Source: Mesostigma viride
Taxonomy: Eukaryota > Streptophyta > Mesostigmatophyceae > Mesostigmatales > Mesostigmataceae
Assembly: GCA_009746045.1 (NCBI GenBank)
Contig: RPFO01000156.1
Location: 4,885,091 to 4,947,090, forward strand
Direction: 5' to 3'
DNA: 62,000 nt
The notes beneath the pieces were generated by a model. The model made no database searches. It was not told the origin of the DNA and saw only the letters and a program-made list of their open reading frames with translations. Made by a program: the position numbers and the translations under genes. Of the stretch, positions 1 to 11,945 are shown piece by piece (within the stretch, counting starts at the first letter, position 1; each line of letters begins with the position of its first letter).

Positions 1-605
1 AACTCCAAGGTAACCAGACTCTTGATTAAAACAATAAGTAGAGCACATCGGGAAGTGGCCCTCAACTGGCCATCCTTACCCATGGGAATGAGATGTCCAA
101 AAAGGCTAGCCTTACCCCCAAACAGGCAACACACCGGGAGGGCGGGTGGGAAAACAAAAGAGACCGCCATGCATGAGCTAGGTGAGCAAGCTTTTATCGT
201 GTTTCAAGGCCAACGGCTCTCTACCAACGGCCAGATTCCGGCAACGGCCTCTAAACATTTTTAGCCTCGAGTTTTACTTAAGATATTGCTTGTTGCAAAC
301 CTGTCCGCAATCACAGATCTGTTAGGAGAACCTAGACGCAAAAATCCGTCAAGGTACTCAGCACACCGTCAAGGTATGGGCCGCAACAATTAGGCCATAT
401 CATCCGTAATACTCGTACACTGGAAGCCTAATCAACCTTATTACGATCACATCACCCACTGAGCTCTATTTCATCTAGCATCATGCAGCGGCTCCCCTTC
501 CGTATCACTATAAAGAAACTATGTTCAGAGAGTTAGATGAGATGCTTAGGCTGACACACGGATTTCCGGCCTGCGCGCCGCGTATTGCCTACCGCGGCTG
601 AGCGG

Positions 606-649
606 GACACCTCAGTACTGTACGGTAGGTCGTACGGTACTGAGGTGTC
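606..649. repeat. Near-perfect hairpin, 19-bp arms
   Basis: Left arm 606-624 and right arm 631-649 are reverse complements apart from one position (T opposite G, a wobble pair in RNA). The loop is GTAGGT. The arms read GACACCTCAGTACTGTACG and its complement. Function is unknown; it could be a folded transposon end or a structured RNA leader. Confidence 0.8.
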
Positions 650-700
650 ATGTGGACTGACGTGCAGTTAGTGCCAGACTGTTCCTAGGCTCTAGCTCGA

Positions 701-733
701 CCCGCCAGATCCGGGTTATCCGGGTCTGACGGG
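701..733. repeat. Imperfect hairpin, 14-bp arms
   Basis: Arms 701-714 and 720-733 pair with two mismatches around the loop GTTAT. It lies 52 bases after the stronger hairpin, so the two may belong to one structured element end or leader. Confidence 0.6.
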
Positions 734-991
734 CCGAGTGTAGTCGATGCTAGTGACGTGGTCGCATGGCATTGCAGTGTACAGTTGTCCACTGGTAGGC
801 GCTGCAGTGGAGCGCTGCCATAGGCATATAGGCGTAGCACTGGGGAGTGCAGGACCAAGTTTGCACAGTTCCATTCGGAGCTCTTCGCGTTCGTTGTATT
901 ATTTGCCTAATGCAATCTCTTTCTTTGCTCTCAGCATTTGTGAGTTGTCCACCGCATTCTCGGCGTTCCAACTTGGACTGAAAAGTTCGAA

Positions 992-2157
992 ATGGCTTCC
1001 AACAACAACAATGCCGGCAAGAACACCACCAACAACAAGAATTAAGGGGAGTGCGCCGACCAGGCGCACCTCCCCACGGCTCTCGCCGGAGGGTTCGCCC
1101 TCCGCCACCGTGCGGGTGACGCCCAACGTCACCTTTAGCACGTCGGTGGTTGCCGACAACCCGAGGCGTCGGACCCCGCAGGTGGGGGCCGGCGCCCAGG
1201 GGCAGGCGAGAGGCCGCACGTACGCTTGCCGCTGGCGGTTCGTCCGCCATGGCACCCGGGGTGCAGGAACCCCGGGCACGTGACACCCCCGTCGCAGGTG
1301 GCGGGGGACGTGAGCGTAGCGACTCCTCCGAGGAGGACGGGGAGCTGCCGCCCGCGAGGCCGCGGCCCTCGCTTGAGATGTCTTCACAGACGCCTGCTAC
1401 GTCGGGCAACCTGTCTGTGGGCCGCCAAATGGCCATTATGGATATTAATCGCTACGGCGAACATGTCCCGCCACCCGTTGAGTTCGGGCTTCGGCCCCAC
1501 CATTTACCCCTCGGGGAAGATGATATATCCCGGAGTTCATCTCGGTGACGGGCTGGCGTCTTCGCCAGCGGTTGAATCAGCTGAATTTTGACGAGCCGGC
1601 GACGTCGTTCGATGTTCATCGTGTTCAGGCGCATATCCAGCGTCGCTTGCGGATGGAGTTCCAGCTGCTCCAGGTGGCGGTCTGGATGCGCTGCTTAGCC
1701 ACCAGGGCGAGACAGAACCCGGGGACGTACGGTTGATCAGTGGGCGTCTGATCAGCGTCAGCGGGAAGCGCTGCAGGTGGTGGCGACGCGTGAGATCGCG
1801 ATGTCCACCCCGTTGCCTCAGTGGCCCCAGGTCAGGCCAGTTGGCTGGGGCGACGAGAGGAGCCAGGCGGCTGCGACGCCGCCTACGGCTGGGCGCGGGG
1901 CGGCAGGCGCCCCCAACACAACACCGGGTGGTGCGACCACCCAGGGCCCTCTGGCAGGGCAGAGGGCCCACCCTCAGCAGCCGGCTCCCCCGCCCCGCGC
2001 GGGGGGCCAGGCGACTGCTGAGGCCCCCGGGGTTGCAGGGACCCCGGCGGCGAAGCCAGCTCCCGGGGTTGCAGGGACCCCGGCAGCGACGCCGGCGCCT
2101 CCGGCGCAGGCGGGGGATCGAGGAAACTCCCATGGAGGGTGTCTCTGGCCCCTGTAG
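992..2157 (+). pseudogene. Decayed gag-like ORF, unrecognised family
   Basis: Protein-like sequence runs through this stretch but jumps between reading frames. It begins at ATG 992 with an Asn-rich start and is closed by a stop at about 1043. A Ser/Arg/Pro-rich part follows to about 1240. A third part (1249-1548) contains an acidic SDSSEEDGELPP stretch. A helical part rich in Arg and Gln (1545-1736) is followed by a Pro/Ala/Gly-rich tail (1777-2157) that carries a 36-bp direct duplication at 2028-2093. Composition and order (disordered start, helical middle, low-complexity Pro/Ala end) resemble a retrotransposon Gag, but I see no zinc knuckle and no pol downstream. At least three frame changes make it a relic or a badly assembled copy. 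A Gag assignment is inference only. Confidence 0.35.
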
Positions 2158-2606
2158 GCACTAGTACCGGCGCACCGCCGGTCCCCTTCTCTCTAGTCCT
2201 AAGTAACAACAAGCCCCTTACATGGTGTAGGTGACGTACGGTAGTGCTACGCTACAGGCCGCAGATCGGCCCCCTTTGATCGAGCCCGCCGCAACATATT
2301 AACTATAAAATGAGCAGATAGCTCAAAAATTTGCGGCCACCGCCTGGGCCAAGGTAACGCCATCCATGCTTGGTAAAGCTTAAGCATCGTTTTCCGATTG
2401 ATGTTTGACGTTTATATATACGTTCTAGCTTGTGTAGCACATTCTTTTTGCATTATTCATGCTCTTTCTTGACCCTGGCCCGGCCCCTTTCTAAAACACC
2501 GTTCTTAGATGCTTCCCTCAGTCAATTGACCTGCCACTGTCAGTGTGATGGTGATAAGTTTTAGAGGCTGTATGGGTTTGAATACCTCCATATATGTTTG
2601 TTAGTA
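2158..2606. other. No gene seen
   Basis: AT-rich sequence with many stops in all frames. No gene, RNA gene or clear repeat was recognised. Confidence 0.5.
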
Positions 2607-3290
2607 TAGAGCTTTGACATGGCTCTGTATATAGGTTTATAGCTGGGCGTTTGCTTTGGTTTGAGTGATTTCACTCTGACTGATGTAAGTAATTATATTT
2701 TTATAATATATGTTTGTTATGCATTTCCCATACACATAATGCATGAGTGTGAGGCAGTTGGCTTGTCTCTGTGGCATCATCAAGCACGTAAAGTGGTGAG
2801 TAAAAGCTTCCCATTGACAGCATGTGCCACCAGGTACGTGTGCTGGCCATCACCTGGCAAGCGATAGCAGCTTAGGCCTAGTTTATCCTTGCTAGGGCAG
2901 GCTGAAATAGGCTCAACATCACTATAGTTTGTTGGTGGCTGCCTAGCTCCTAGAATGCATGCCTTGCGAGGGTGTCCGTACCACGTTACCTACGTGCATG
3001 GACAAGGTGGCACCTGCACCTAGGTGCCATGTAAGGGCAGTGTGATGATGCAGTTATGTTTCCCCGTCATTGTGGAAGGGAAATGTATTGTATGGCATGG
3101 TTGGTGGCCATATTAGTATGTAGTATGCCCACCCCCATGGATGATGCCTTCAGAATTTAGCCACGCCATGCCTATATATATTAATAATATAATTACTTAC
3201 AGCAGAGTGAAATCACTCAAACCAAAGCAAACGCCCAGCTATAAACCTCTATACAGAGCCATGTCAAATCTCTATACTACGATAAGACCA
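2607..3290. repeat. Foldback pair of inverted repeats, about 100-bp arms
   Basis: About 2607-2710 on the plus strand is repeated in reverse complement at about 3176-3290. Shared blocks include GACATGGCTCTGTATA, TTTATAGCTGGGCGTTTGCT and GAGTGATTTCACTCTG. Divergence between the arms is low, with a few substitutions and short indels. The roughly 465 bases between them have no ORF of note. The stretch 3125-3178 resembles the 3' untranslated region of the LINE family at 30838 and 47440 (CCCCCATGGATG, then AATTTAGCC). The pair may be two LINE 3' ends inserted head to head, or a foldback element. Confidence 0.6.
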
Positions 3291-3317
3291 ATGGAAACTC
3301 CTAACGGGAGGAACCTA

Positions 3318-3705
3318 ATAGCCCTGCTGCACCGCAAAATCAGCCCGCGTACGGCGGAGCATGATGTCAGCCATGGCCCGAGTCAGCGCCACCGACAATT
3401 AAGCGCTGACGCCAATATGACGTCCAGGTCCGCGCCGCCGGACCATGAGGCCCGCTGGCCCTCCAGGTCCAGCCGGTCCTCCCGGAGCCGGCAACACTCC
3501 TTGAAGAAGGCGGAGGTCAGGGGCCCCATGGCCCCAAACTCCTCCAGGACAAAGGGCACCACACGATGGTGCCCGACGTCGCCGTAGGCCAGGAGCTTGG
3601 CCCGCTCCGCCCGGTCCGCCGTGTAACCTGCCGTGAGGGAGGCCCCAGCCACGTGGCTAAGAGCCAAGGGCCGCGCCACCGAAACGTCGATAAGCAGATG
3701 CCGGC
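3318..3705 (-). pseudogene. C-terminal fragment of a LINE ORF2 (endonuclease end)
   Basis: The minus strand encodes a fragment that matches the end of the LINE protein at 31707-33594. It contains HLLIDVSVARPL, then a Gly/Ala-rich helix, then VVPFVLEEFGAMGP and ECCRLREDRLDLEGQ in the same order and spacing. The last part, from about 3396 to the stop near 3318, continues in another frame (MADIMLRRTRADFAV), so one frameshift is present. The fragment holds the final Asp of the restriction-like endonuclease core and its C-terminal helices only. The upstream RT is absent. It is a truncated, dead insertion. Confidence 0.75.
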
Positions 3706-4010
3706 ACAACGGTATGAAAGTGCCAAAAAATGCCCTTATAAGCCCTACAAGGAGCAAATTGAGTCCAAACATGCTAGATATTGGTAGGCAGCATGTCCAT
3801 GACACCAGTAAAAGGAATTTGACTTTCCAGAATTTTCCGACATCGGTTGGTCTATTTTTGGCATGTCTATTTTTAGCAACTTTCCAGATTTTAATACAAA
3901 CAAATACCATTTGATATGCAAATAAAGAGCTCCTGACCTGGCTGTTTGCATGTAGGCTTATGCTCATGTCTACCAACTGTGCACCATGTCCCATGGTCAT
4001 CTGACCTCAT

Positions 4011-4360
4011 TTGGTGACAAACTGCCACCAAATGCTAGCAAAAACGCACCGTTTCACCACATCTCATAGCAGTTTCCATGGAAGATGTGTTCAGTCGAGG
4101 CTGGAAATTTGCAATCACGTTACACATCATAAATGTAGACATGGCACAAAAAATCAGGTCCATCGTACTGTATTTGGTAACAAAATGCCACCAAATGCTA
4201 GCAAAAATGCGCGTTTTTCGCGTTTTTTTCACACATTTCATGACAGTTTTCATACAAGATGTGCTCAGTTGGGGCTGGAAACTTGCAAGCATATTAAATA
4301 TCATCATTGTAGACATTGCACAAAAATCCAGGTCTGTTGTACTTCATTCATTTTAGTTGT
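4011..4360. repeat. Two-copy tandem repeat, about 163-bp period
   Basis: Two diverged units share CCACCAAATGCTAGCAAAAA, a CATGACAGTTT-like block, and a run of AGATGTG, CAGT and GGCTGGAAA. The GCTAG anchors are at 4034 and 4197. Period and the GCTAGCAAA anchor recall the 164-173-bp arrays at the right ends of elements A and B (27180 and 41659). This may therefore be a worn end of a related transposon. Confidence 0.55.
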
Positions 4361-4811
4361 GTTGCTAACTGTTCAGACCTTGCACAGATAATATAACACA
4401 ACTTTTGTGACACATAGACAAAGATATATGAACATGAACAGTGGCTAGACATGGTTGTATATATGTGCATACGGCCATGCTAAGGCAATTTTCAAGTAGG
4501 GGCTTGTTAGACATAAGAACTGCCAACTGTCACGTTGGCTAGCATGATCAGTTCAAACCCACAGCACGCACGGTAGCCGCAAACTCAGCTTGGCAATGTA
4601 ATAATCTAATCATGCCAGGCATCTCGGCCGTCGGCATGGTTGCGATGTCTGTGTTTTGTGCGCCTTGATTTGGTAGCAGCACATCCCTTGGCAACCGGCC
4701 CGCCTGACCAAGGTTGCCACACATGGTCCTCTGCATCACCGTGGATGCCCCCATGTCCCTGTCTCTGTTATAGGGGCCCACGTTGCTGGCAACGCAGCTT
4801 CCAAGTTGGAC

Positions 4812-6529
4812 TAGATCTCCTCAGCCAGCGCTGTGGTGCATAGCCAGACAGCTCATACACTGCTCAGTTGCTACCTCGAGGTTGCCGGCTTGAAATGTGC
4901 CACCAAAGGACTGCACTTGGCCGCCATCATACCTAGCATGAAGAAGCCACTGCACATCCCCGGTGAGCCGCTTGGCCACCACACCGCAGTTGTCTTCAAC
5001 AGATAGTGCAAGCCCAATGGCCTCTACATAGGCACATGCATCGTGCTCATGCTCTTGCTCTGGCCCTTGTCAACATGAGATGCATGCCCATGCATGCTTC
5101 ACCATGTTTCTCCAAGCCATCCGTGACTACTTGCTTCAGATATGTCATTCAACTCCTGCACGTCCTCAGCCAGACTGTCAAACTAGCTGGTGCCCCATCC
5201 CTCACTTTGGTGAGGACTGCGATTCTGGCCAGCAGCTTAGCGATCGTGCGTGGTTGTGCCTGAGTTTCTGGGTGAGTGGCAGTGGCATTGGAGCAAGAGG
5301 TGTTGAGCATGTGCGTGTGTCTATCCACTTGACAAACAACCCCTCCCACCCCTGACGTTGAGGAGTTTGGCCATGTGCCAGGTTGCCAGAATTCCGCAAA
5401 CATGCATCATAGGGAAATAAAGGATTGCTGGTTGTGCACACGACATGAGAAAACAAAACACACATACCTGTCAGGAGGGCAGGCTTGGGTTGCTTCATTG
5501 GCGCTGGTTGCAGCGTGCGTAATAATAGCCCGCCATTGGCTCATTTACCCGTGCCCTTGGCCAGCACGCACAGCCTGAACTGCATGAACTGCATGGATGC
5601 GGCCGTCCAGGATGCCCTCTGCTCATCATTCAGGGGTGTGAAGGCAGCTTGGGTGCTGGCGTGTAAGGCAGCTTGTGCATCAGTGTTTGCTGCCCGGCCG
5701 TGTGGCAGCACAGGTAGCTGGCCTAGCCCGGCCACTGTCCTCTCTCCACTCTCACGCAATATGCCACCCTCTCCACAAACCATGACAGTTCTCATGTGCA
5801 TGCATGTCTTAAGATGCTTGTTGAAGGCAGATGCTTTCAGCTTAGAGATGGTGGGCACGTATACAGTGGGTTTTATGGACTCACAAGCATGTGAAGCCAT
5901 CGAGCATCCAAGAAAGCCACCAATTGCTTCTAGGTTTTCCATCAATCTTCGTGGTCAACCATGTCATGCAACATTACTTGCCGTGAGCACAATGCCAATA
6001 AATTGCAGCATGTACAACTAGAGCAAAGCAACAGCTTTGTGATCCATAGCCCTGCCTGCAAATCATTGCCATCGGCGGCAATAGCGCTGCAAGGCTGCCA
6101 GCCAGCCCGTAATATCTTGCCCGCAATCCGTCATGCACCCTCCCTAATATCCGTGTGAAGAATTCCTTGACATCCCTAGCCTCTAAGGTAACCTGTACGT
6201 CGCTGATGTGAAGAAAAGGCTCGCCATGAAACCGTAGCTCGCTATACGATTCATGACGCACCTCCCGTAAGATAAGAAGATGACCAAAAGAGAAACTCCG
6301 GAGATGGGGAACTGGTAACATATTCATCCGTGACAAGGTCAGGGATTCAACAAGGAGTGAATTGGCCCGTAGATTTGAATAAGGGAACATACCGCTCGGA
6401 GGTATCCATGTCTGCCGTGCGCTTGATGTCTGTTTCGCACACCCCGCCGCAGAACTCGTTCCGGCATTCACCTGCTGACCGCAGTTTGTACATGTCCAGA
6501 GGCTGATAAAAGCCCCAACATCGTGGGCG
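4812..6529 (-). pseudogene. Minus-strand coding remnants, unrecognised
   Basis: Several minus-strand stretches look protein-coding but match no family I know. One runs from about 5079 to 4813 and contains EDNCGVVAKRLTGDVQWLL and RYDGGQVQSFGGTF before a stop. Another runs 5945-5541 (ISKLKASAFNKHLKTCMHM), ending at GGTAAATG, which could be a splice donor. A third, 6529-5974, contains LHISDVQVTLEARDVKEFF. They may be exons of one gene or old transposon pieces. Sequence at 18179-18300 continues the third stretch once the Copia insertion is removed. No start, full exon set or function can be given. Confidence 0.25.
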
Positions 6530-6534
6530 TCTTT

Positions 6535-7188
6535 ATTTGCGCAGCAACTCGTCAGCAGAGCTTGTGAGCTCCTGGTCCTTGCCGGCTGGAATGACCCTAG
6601 GCTGCTGGCTAGCAACCTTTATCCTCACACCAGGCCTACGACCCTCGATAGGCTCGCCACTCGTCGTGACGACCAAGGTTCGTGTGTGAAGACGCTCGTT
6701 GCCTCGTTGAGCCTCGAGCTATATGCAACCTCGTTCCATCCTTGTTCCTCGGTCATGAGCAACGCTGGGCAACGCTACATTGCCAGAGCCTCGTATCGCT
6801 GCCTTGCATCCTCGTTGCAGGCAGCATACAGGAATCTCTGGCTATCCTGTGTCTAGGACAGCACAGGACCTGCCACAGTCCTGCAAGGACTTACATCCTT
6901 GCAGACCTGCTGGCTGGTTACTGGCTTCTACTAGCCACAGTACCGTTGAGCCCTCAGTACACTGTGTCCCAGTCACGTGAGAGTCCAGGCTAAGCCTGTG
7001 CAGGCACGGCCTGCCACGTGTCCTGTCCACTATGCCCTGAGTGTGCACCGCCCTCGCCCACCGGTCGGCAGTACTTCGGGACTTGATAACTTTCTAGTCC
7101 CTTGTCTGTTCTAGGCGGTTGACACGGCGTTGGAAAGGTCTCCTCAACCTGCATCCATCTAGCACATTGGTGCCCCAATATGCTAACT
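6535..7188 (-). repeat. Copia 3' LTR (654 bp)
   Basis: This is almost identical to 17516-18173. I see one 4-bp indel (the right copy has an extra CAGT near 17897) and a few substitutions such as those near 7101 and 7128. The outer flank TCTTT (6530-6534) repeats at 18174-18178. The adjoining purine-rich AGAAAGGGTTGG, read on the minus strand, could be the polypurine tract. Confidence 0.92.
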
Positions 7189-8123
7189 CCAACCCTTTCT
7201 TGTTTTGGAGCTTGGACCAGCCTGAGAACCTATCAGCCACTGTCCCCACAAGCCTTCAGACATCTGATCCCTCCCAGAGACCAGACCTGCCTTTTCTTTT
7301 GGAACCTGAGGTGCCTCCAAATATTAGCTAGGCCTGCTCATTGGTTCAAAGGTTGCCCTCTGACCCACATGACATCCCAACCCTTTCTTTGGGAACCTGG
7401 TGTAGATTAAAGTTAGGTCTTCACTTAGTCAGAGGAGTTTGGATAGAGGAGTCCATGAACGTACTATTGTGAGTTCCTGGTCATCCAGTTATCACAGGCG
7501 CCCGTTCATATGGCGCCCGCCACGGAGCCTCCTTTATCTTTTAAATCCTTCCAAAGACTGAGAGAGCCCTGACAAATGTTAGCCAACACATGGGGAGCCC
7601 ATGTCCTCACTGAGTCTCACTCAGGATTCATACATGCCAGGCTGAGGTCAGCTGGGGAATCGAACCCCACCCCATATCCTCCAGGTTTGGATCAGCTCCT
7701 GGAACTGAGCATCACAAACAACAAGACATGACAATAACAAGATTATGTTTTATTATAAAGGAGTATAACCCATAGTGAGGCCCCTGGCAACCACGTCCAA
7801 CATGGTCACACAACCAGGGATTTTATTAGCATGCAACAGGTTGGTTACAGAGAATATATACAAATGTACAGCAACCTGTTAGAGCCAACACTTGGGCTGC
7901 CCTTGCAGGGTCCATTCCATGAAGACCCAAGGCCCATTACAAAGTCCTTAAGACTCTTCTGCAGCTCCATGACAGAGCCAGGCGAAATTCTCAGCCAGGG
8001 GAGTGACTCCACCCTGACCCCTGTCCAGCAGAGTGTGTCTGAACTCTGAAGGACCTGCTGTCAGCCACCACGTGGCTGCCCAGCCCACTGGGATGCCTCC
8101 CACCTAGAGCAAGGCTGTTTGGT
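7189..8123 (-). other. Copia 3' untranslated region
   Basis: About 0.9 kb lies between the end of RNase H and the 3' LTR. No long ORF with protein-like composition is present. It is long for a Copia trailer, and I see no domain in it. Confidence 0.5.
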
Positions 8124-11100
8124 CTACTCTGGCCCTCCCCCCTTGGAGGCCATGAGCCCACGAAGCAAAGGGTATTGCAGCTCAGCCTTCTCCTCCAGCT
8201 TGGTGAGAGCATCTGCAGGGTTGTCCACGCCAGCCACATGTTCAATGTTAGCTAAGCAAGACATTTCCTTGAGCAACAAATAATCAAGGTCCCTGCTCCT
8301 GGCCAGCTGCCTGTGCACAAACTGCACCATGCCCATGCTGTCAGTTCTTACCAGTGTGTGCATCTGCAACCGACAGGAAGCCACTTGACATAGCTGGTAA
8401 AATAGCTCCCTCAAGTAAAGAGCAGTATGAAGCCCTTCACAGATTGCCCTGCACTCAGCAATGTCACTGCTGGGAGTTACCCTGTTTGCAACCGACTGTA
8501 CCAGCAGACCAGAGAGGACTGTTCCTGCACCAGGGATATTAATGCTGCTGCACGGCCCCTGACCTCTGTGACCTTCCTACTATCCATAGAACTGTCCACA
8601 TAGAGCATCATGTCAAAAGGCCTGTACAAATCCAAAGGACCCAGCATGAGAGGGGGAGACATGCGAACAGCCTCTACCACTCTCTCAGCACCCACCTCAA
8701 CCAGTTGGGAATCGGTCAACCGACTCAGTACCAACAGGTCAGGAGCACAAATGCTGGCCAGCCATGCCAACATACCTCGTATTGTTGCACATCTGGCCTG
8801 GGTGATGGGCTCCTGCAAGGCATCTATGATCTGCTGAGGATAATCCTTACCACCCTCCAGCTGGATGGACCATGTACCCTGCTGATGGACCAAGGTCGCC
8901 TGCATTCCACAAAACACCATGGGCTCATTCTCAACCATGTACTGGATCTTACCCAGTTCAAACCGTTTCTGGATCCTGGCCAGAGTCAACTCTTGCCAAG
9001 TGGGATGGCCCAGGAGATGCAGATCATCACCATGCAGGGAGGCAAACGCTGGCAGCCCCTCATAGCTACCCTGAAACAGACAAGGATCAACTGGAGAGAC
9101 TGAGAGACCACAGACAGACCTGAGGTACTTCTCCAAGCTCTTCCTCCAGATGATGGGACTCGATCTAAGGCCTTCACGCCTTTGAGAATCCTCAAATACC
9201 TCGTCTTCAGCTCTGCCCTCCACACTGCAGGCACCTTAACAAAGAAAGGGGGTATTGTGCGCCAAGTATCCTGTGCTTCCTGCTGATCACCCTTAAGAAA
9301 AGCCCTCTTGAAATCTACCAACACAGAGCTATAGGGTATCCCCTTCTGCAGAAAAGACAAGTAAATGCACAACAAAATCCTCCATGTATCATGCAGCATC
9401 CCTGGTGTGTAAAGCTCCTCATCTGCTAACTGTCCAGTGCCATGGTACTCAGTCACAACTGGTCTAACATGTGGCACCTGCACGCCATCTACCTCCTTGA
9501 GCTTGAGGACAAACATCAATCTGAGCAGCTGGTGATCCTCAGGGAGGACATCCACAGGCTCTGCACAGTTGGCAACTATCCACTCATGCCCAGAAGCAAC
9601 AAAGCCAAGAGTCCATGCCTTAGCCATCTTGGGGCTTTGCATCATCTCCACTAGCTTGCGCCAAGGTACAGGACTCGTTCCTGGGATCTGGTACCTCTGC
9701 ACACCCAACTCACGTGGGTCAAACGTAGTAGGGAGGATCAGCAGGTCCCCAGCAATGGGCTCCTTTGTATCAGGACCCTCTGCCTCTAGACCCCTCACAG
9801 CCCTTACAGCCACACTAAGACCCTGGGAGTAGCGATATCTCTGCAAGGGAAGGCGGCCCTGCCCTTCTAATGCTAGCTCCTCAGAGGATATCCTCACCCC
9901 TGGTAAGCACAAGAAGTTCTGACCTAGAATGGCAGGCCCCTGATACCCTTCAACCACACTGAACGTGGTGGGCACCCCCAGGATAGGCACACTCACTTCT
10001 CCCAAGATCTTCATGGACACATTCCCAGAGAAATCAGACACAGCTAGGCAGCTAGGGGATGACCACTGCAAGCCTGCAGCATCCTCTACCCTTAGAATGG
10101 ACACCTGTGAGTTGGTATCCACTTCTAGTGCTGGTGCCCCACATGACCCCCATCCCGTGAGCTTAGATACCTTGGGATCACGCTTGCTGTTCTGCAGAGC
10201 TCGAATGATGTCCGCCATAAGCAGCCCCCTGGACTGTGGTGCAGCCCTGGCCACCTCTGGCCTTGTGACAGACGTCTCAGCAGACTCCTGCTCACCCTCA
10301 TCCATCCAGGACAGACCATAATCCAAGCATGGTGGGTTAGCATCTGCTGCCTGGCTCTCATCCTGCTCATCTCCCTCCAAGGGAGGATCAGGGCCGTCTT
10401 CAGGCCAGATTGCAGTTGGCCTTCTCTCCTTGACGTGAGCCCAGGATAGCCTGTACACGTGCTTGGGATTACTCTCCAAAGCCACCAGACAAGAATGGTT
10501 AGCTTCCTCAACATGGGTTACCTGCCCATCTTGCCACTTGCCACGCTTGCCTGGTAATGACGGTTCCTTCCACATCCTGACCCTCAGTCCCACCTGGGGC
10601 CTCAGCATTTTCCAACCCTTGTCCTTACGCCTCAATCTGGAAAACACCCTGTCTGCCTTCTTCAGGCAGGCTGCCACCACGTCCTGTGATAGCATACCAA
10701 ACTGCAATGCCAGGGGAGAGACTGCCACACCATCATAGTAATAGGTTACCCTGTGGTTAAGCTGCTCCTCAATCCCCTTACACCAAGCTGCTTTCTCTAG
10801 AGCTGATGCCACAACAGGCACACTCCTAGCTGCTAGCACCACTGTTTTTACTTCACGTATAGATCTCTCTACAGCTCCCTGCTGCCCATGGGATTCCCTA
10901 GGGACCACTACCAACTTACAAGGAAGCTGGTCAGCCAGCTTGATCAAGCAGTCAAACTGCAAGTCAGCTTGCACCTTGGTGTACACCCCAAAGCCTGGCA
11001 ACAAAGACTGGAGACCCATCAACAGCTGATGCTCCTGCATTCCAGGAAGAATGGTCAGCAACCTATATCTGCTGAACCTATCCACCCCCACCAACAGATA

Positions 11101-11498
11101 CATGCCTCTGATGTGTTGGACGTCCACCTGGATATCCCCCCGCTCTCTAGCAGGCTCTCTGGCATGGGACTGTGGGAGGCGAACAGCATTCTCCTGACAG
11201 ACACAATTCTGAGCAGCTGCACTGCAGGCCTCTAGCAAAGGCTCCTTGCCAATCTTCCAAGCAAACATCTCTGCCTGCTTAGAGTGACCAAAGATATGGT
11301 GTAGAGTGTTTCCAGCCTGAGCATAGCTCAACCCCCTGTCAGCCTGGCTGCACAGAGAGGAACGTGACAAAGACTGTGTGCTTGGGATAGCACGACCCAC
11401 CTGCTGTTCTCTTGCTCCAGGGACCTCCTCCAAGGTAGCTCGGCTCCCAGAGCCAGCCCCGGTTCCCACAGAAGCTGCAGGTCCTTCCAGTCTGGCGG
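8124..11498 (-). pseudogene. Copia pol: integrase, retropepsin-like, RT, RNase H
   Basis: Domains on the minus strand run as follows. Integrase (about 11330-10500) has a HH/CC-type N-terminal region, then Asp in DIQVDV, Asp in KVQADLQFD and Glu in GAVERSIREVK. A retropepsin-like domain (10140-9910) has LEVDTNSQVS in place of the usual DTG and ends with AILGQNFL. Reverse transcriptase has VLVDFKRAFLKG (about 9290-9325), GLRSSPIIW and the catalytic LHGDDLHLLG (about 9007-9040). RNase H ends with VDNPADALTK near 8200. Two frame changes break it, one near 9175 and one near 8477. The 5' side is cut at 11498 by the CACTA element, and the frame resumes at 14736. Placing the protease-like domain between integrase and RT is not the standard Copia order. 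The catalytic Asn instead of Gly may reduce or abolish protease activity. Confidence 0.85.
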
Positions 11499-11514
11499 CA
11501 CTAGGAACTCGGGG

Positions 11515-11790
11515 GTGATATAAGTGGTAAAAAGTGGTAAAATCTATATCACCCGGTGGTAAAAAGTGGTAAAAAGTGATAAAAAGTGATAAAAAGTGAT
11601 AAAAAGTGGTAAAAAAGGGGTAAAACTGGTGGTAAAAGGTGGTAAAACAGGGGGTGGTAAAAGCCTTTACCACCTCCATTTTACCACCTGACCGCCATCG
11701 TGGTAAAAAATTACCACCAGGTGGTAAAAACGAGGGTGAAAACAGGTGGTAAAAAATTACCACCATGGAGGTGAAAAAATCGGTGGTAAA
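11515..11790. repeat. Left subterminal repeats of CACTA-1
   Basis: Some twenty copies of GTGGTAAAAA, AGTGATAAAA and close variants, in both orientations. In CACTA elements such motifs bind the transposase complex. Here that role is inferred. Confidence 0.85.
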
Positions 11791-11830
11791 AATGGTAAAA
11801 AATATGGAGGGAAAAAACGCAGATAGATCT

Positions 11831-11945
11831 CACTAGGAACTCGGCTTTGAGAATGGGTGAGAAAACACGTTTCTCACCTGGGTGAGATGACCCAAAAAAG
11901 GTGAGAAAAGGAGAAAACGTGAGAAAAATCTCAAAAAACAGGACG
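11831..11945. repeat. Internal CACTA terminus with a different subterminal motif
   Basis: CACTAGGAACTCGG recurs at about 11831, inside CACTA-1. It is followed by GGTGAGAAAA-type repeats (GTGAGAAAAC, GGTGAGAAAAGG and their complements) rather than GTGGTAAAAA. No matching right end was found before 14733. It looks like the left terminus of a related family nested in, or fused to, the outer element. Confidence 0.6.

Larger units (their letters stand above)
1..991. other. Non-coding left flank
   Basis: No credible gene was found. The short ORFs here have no protein-like composition. The stretch holds two hairpins (606-649 and 701-733) and a CT-rich run ending in CAG just before the ATG at 992. 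That run could be a splice acceptor or the leader of the retroelement-like ORF that follows. Confidence 0.5.
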
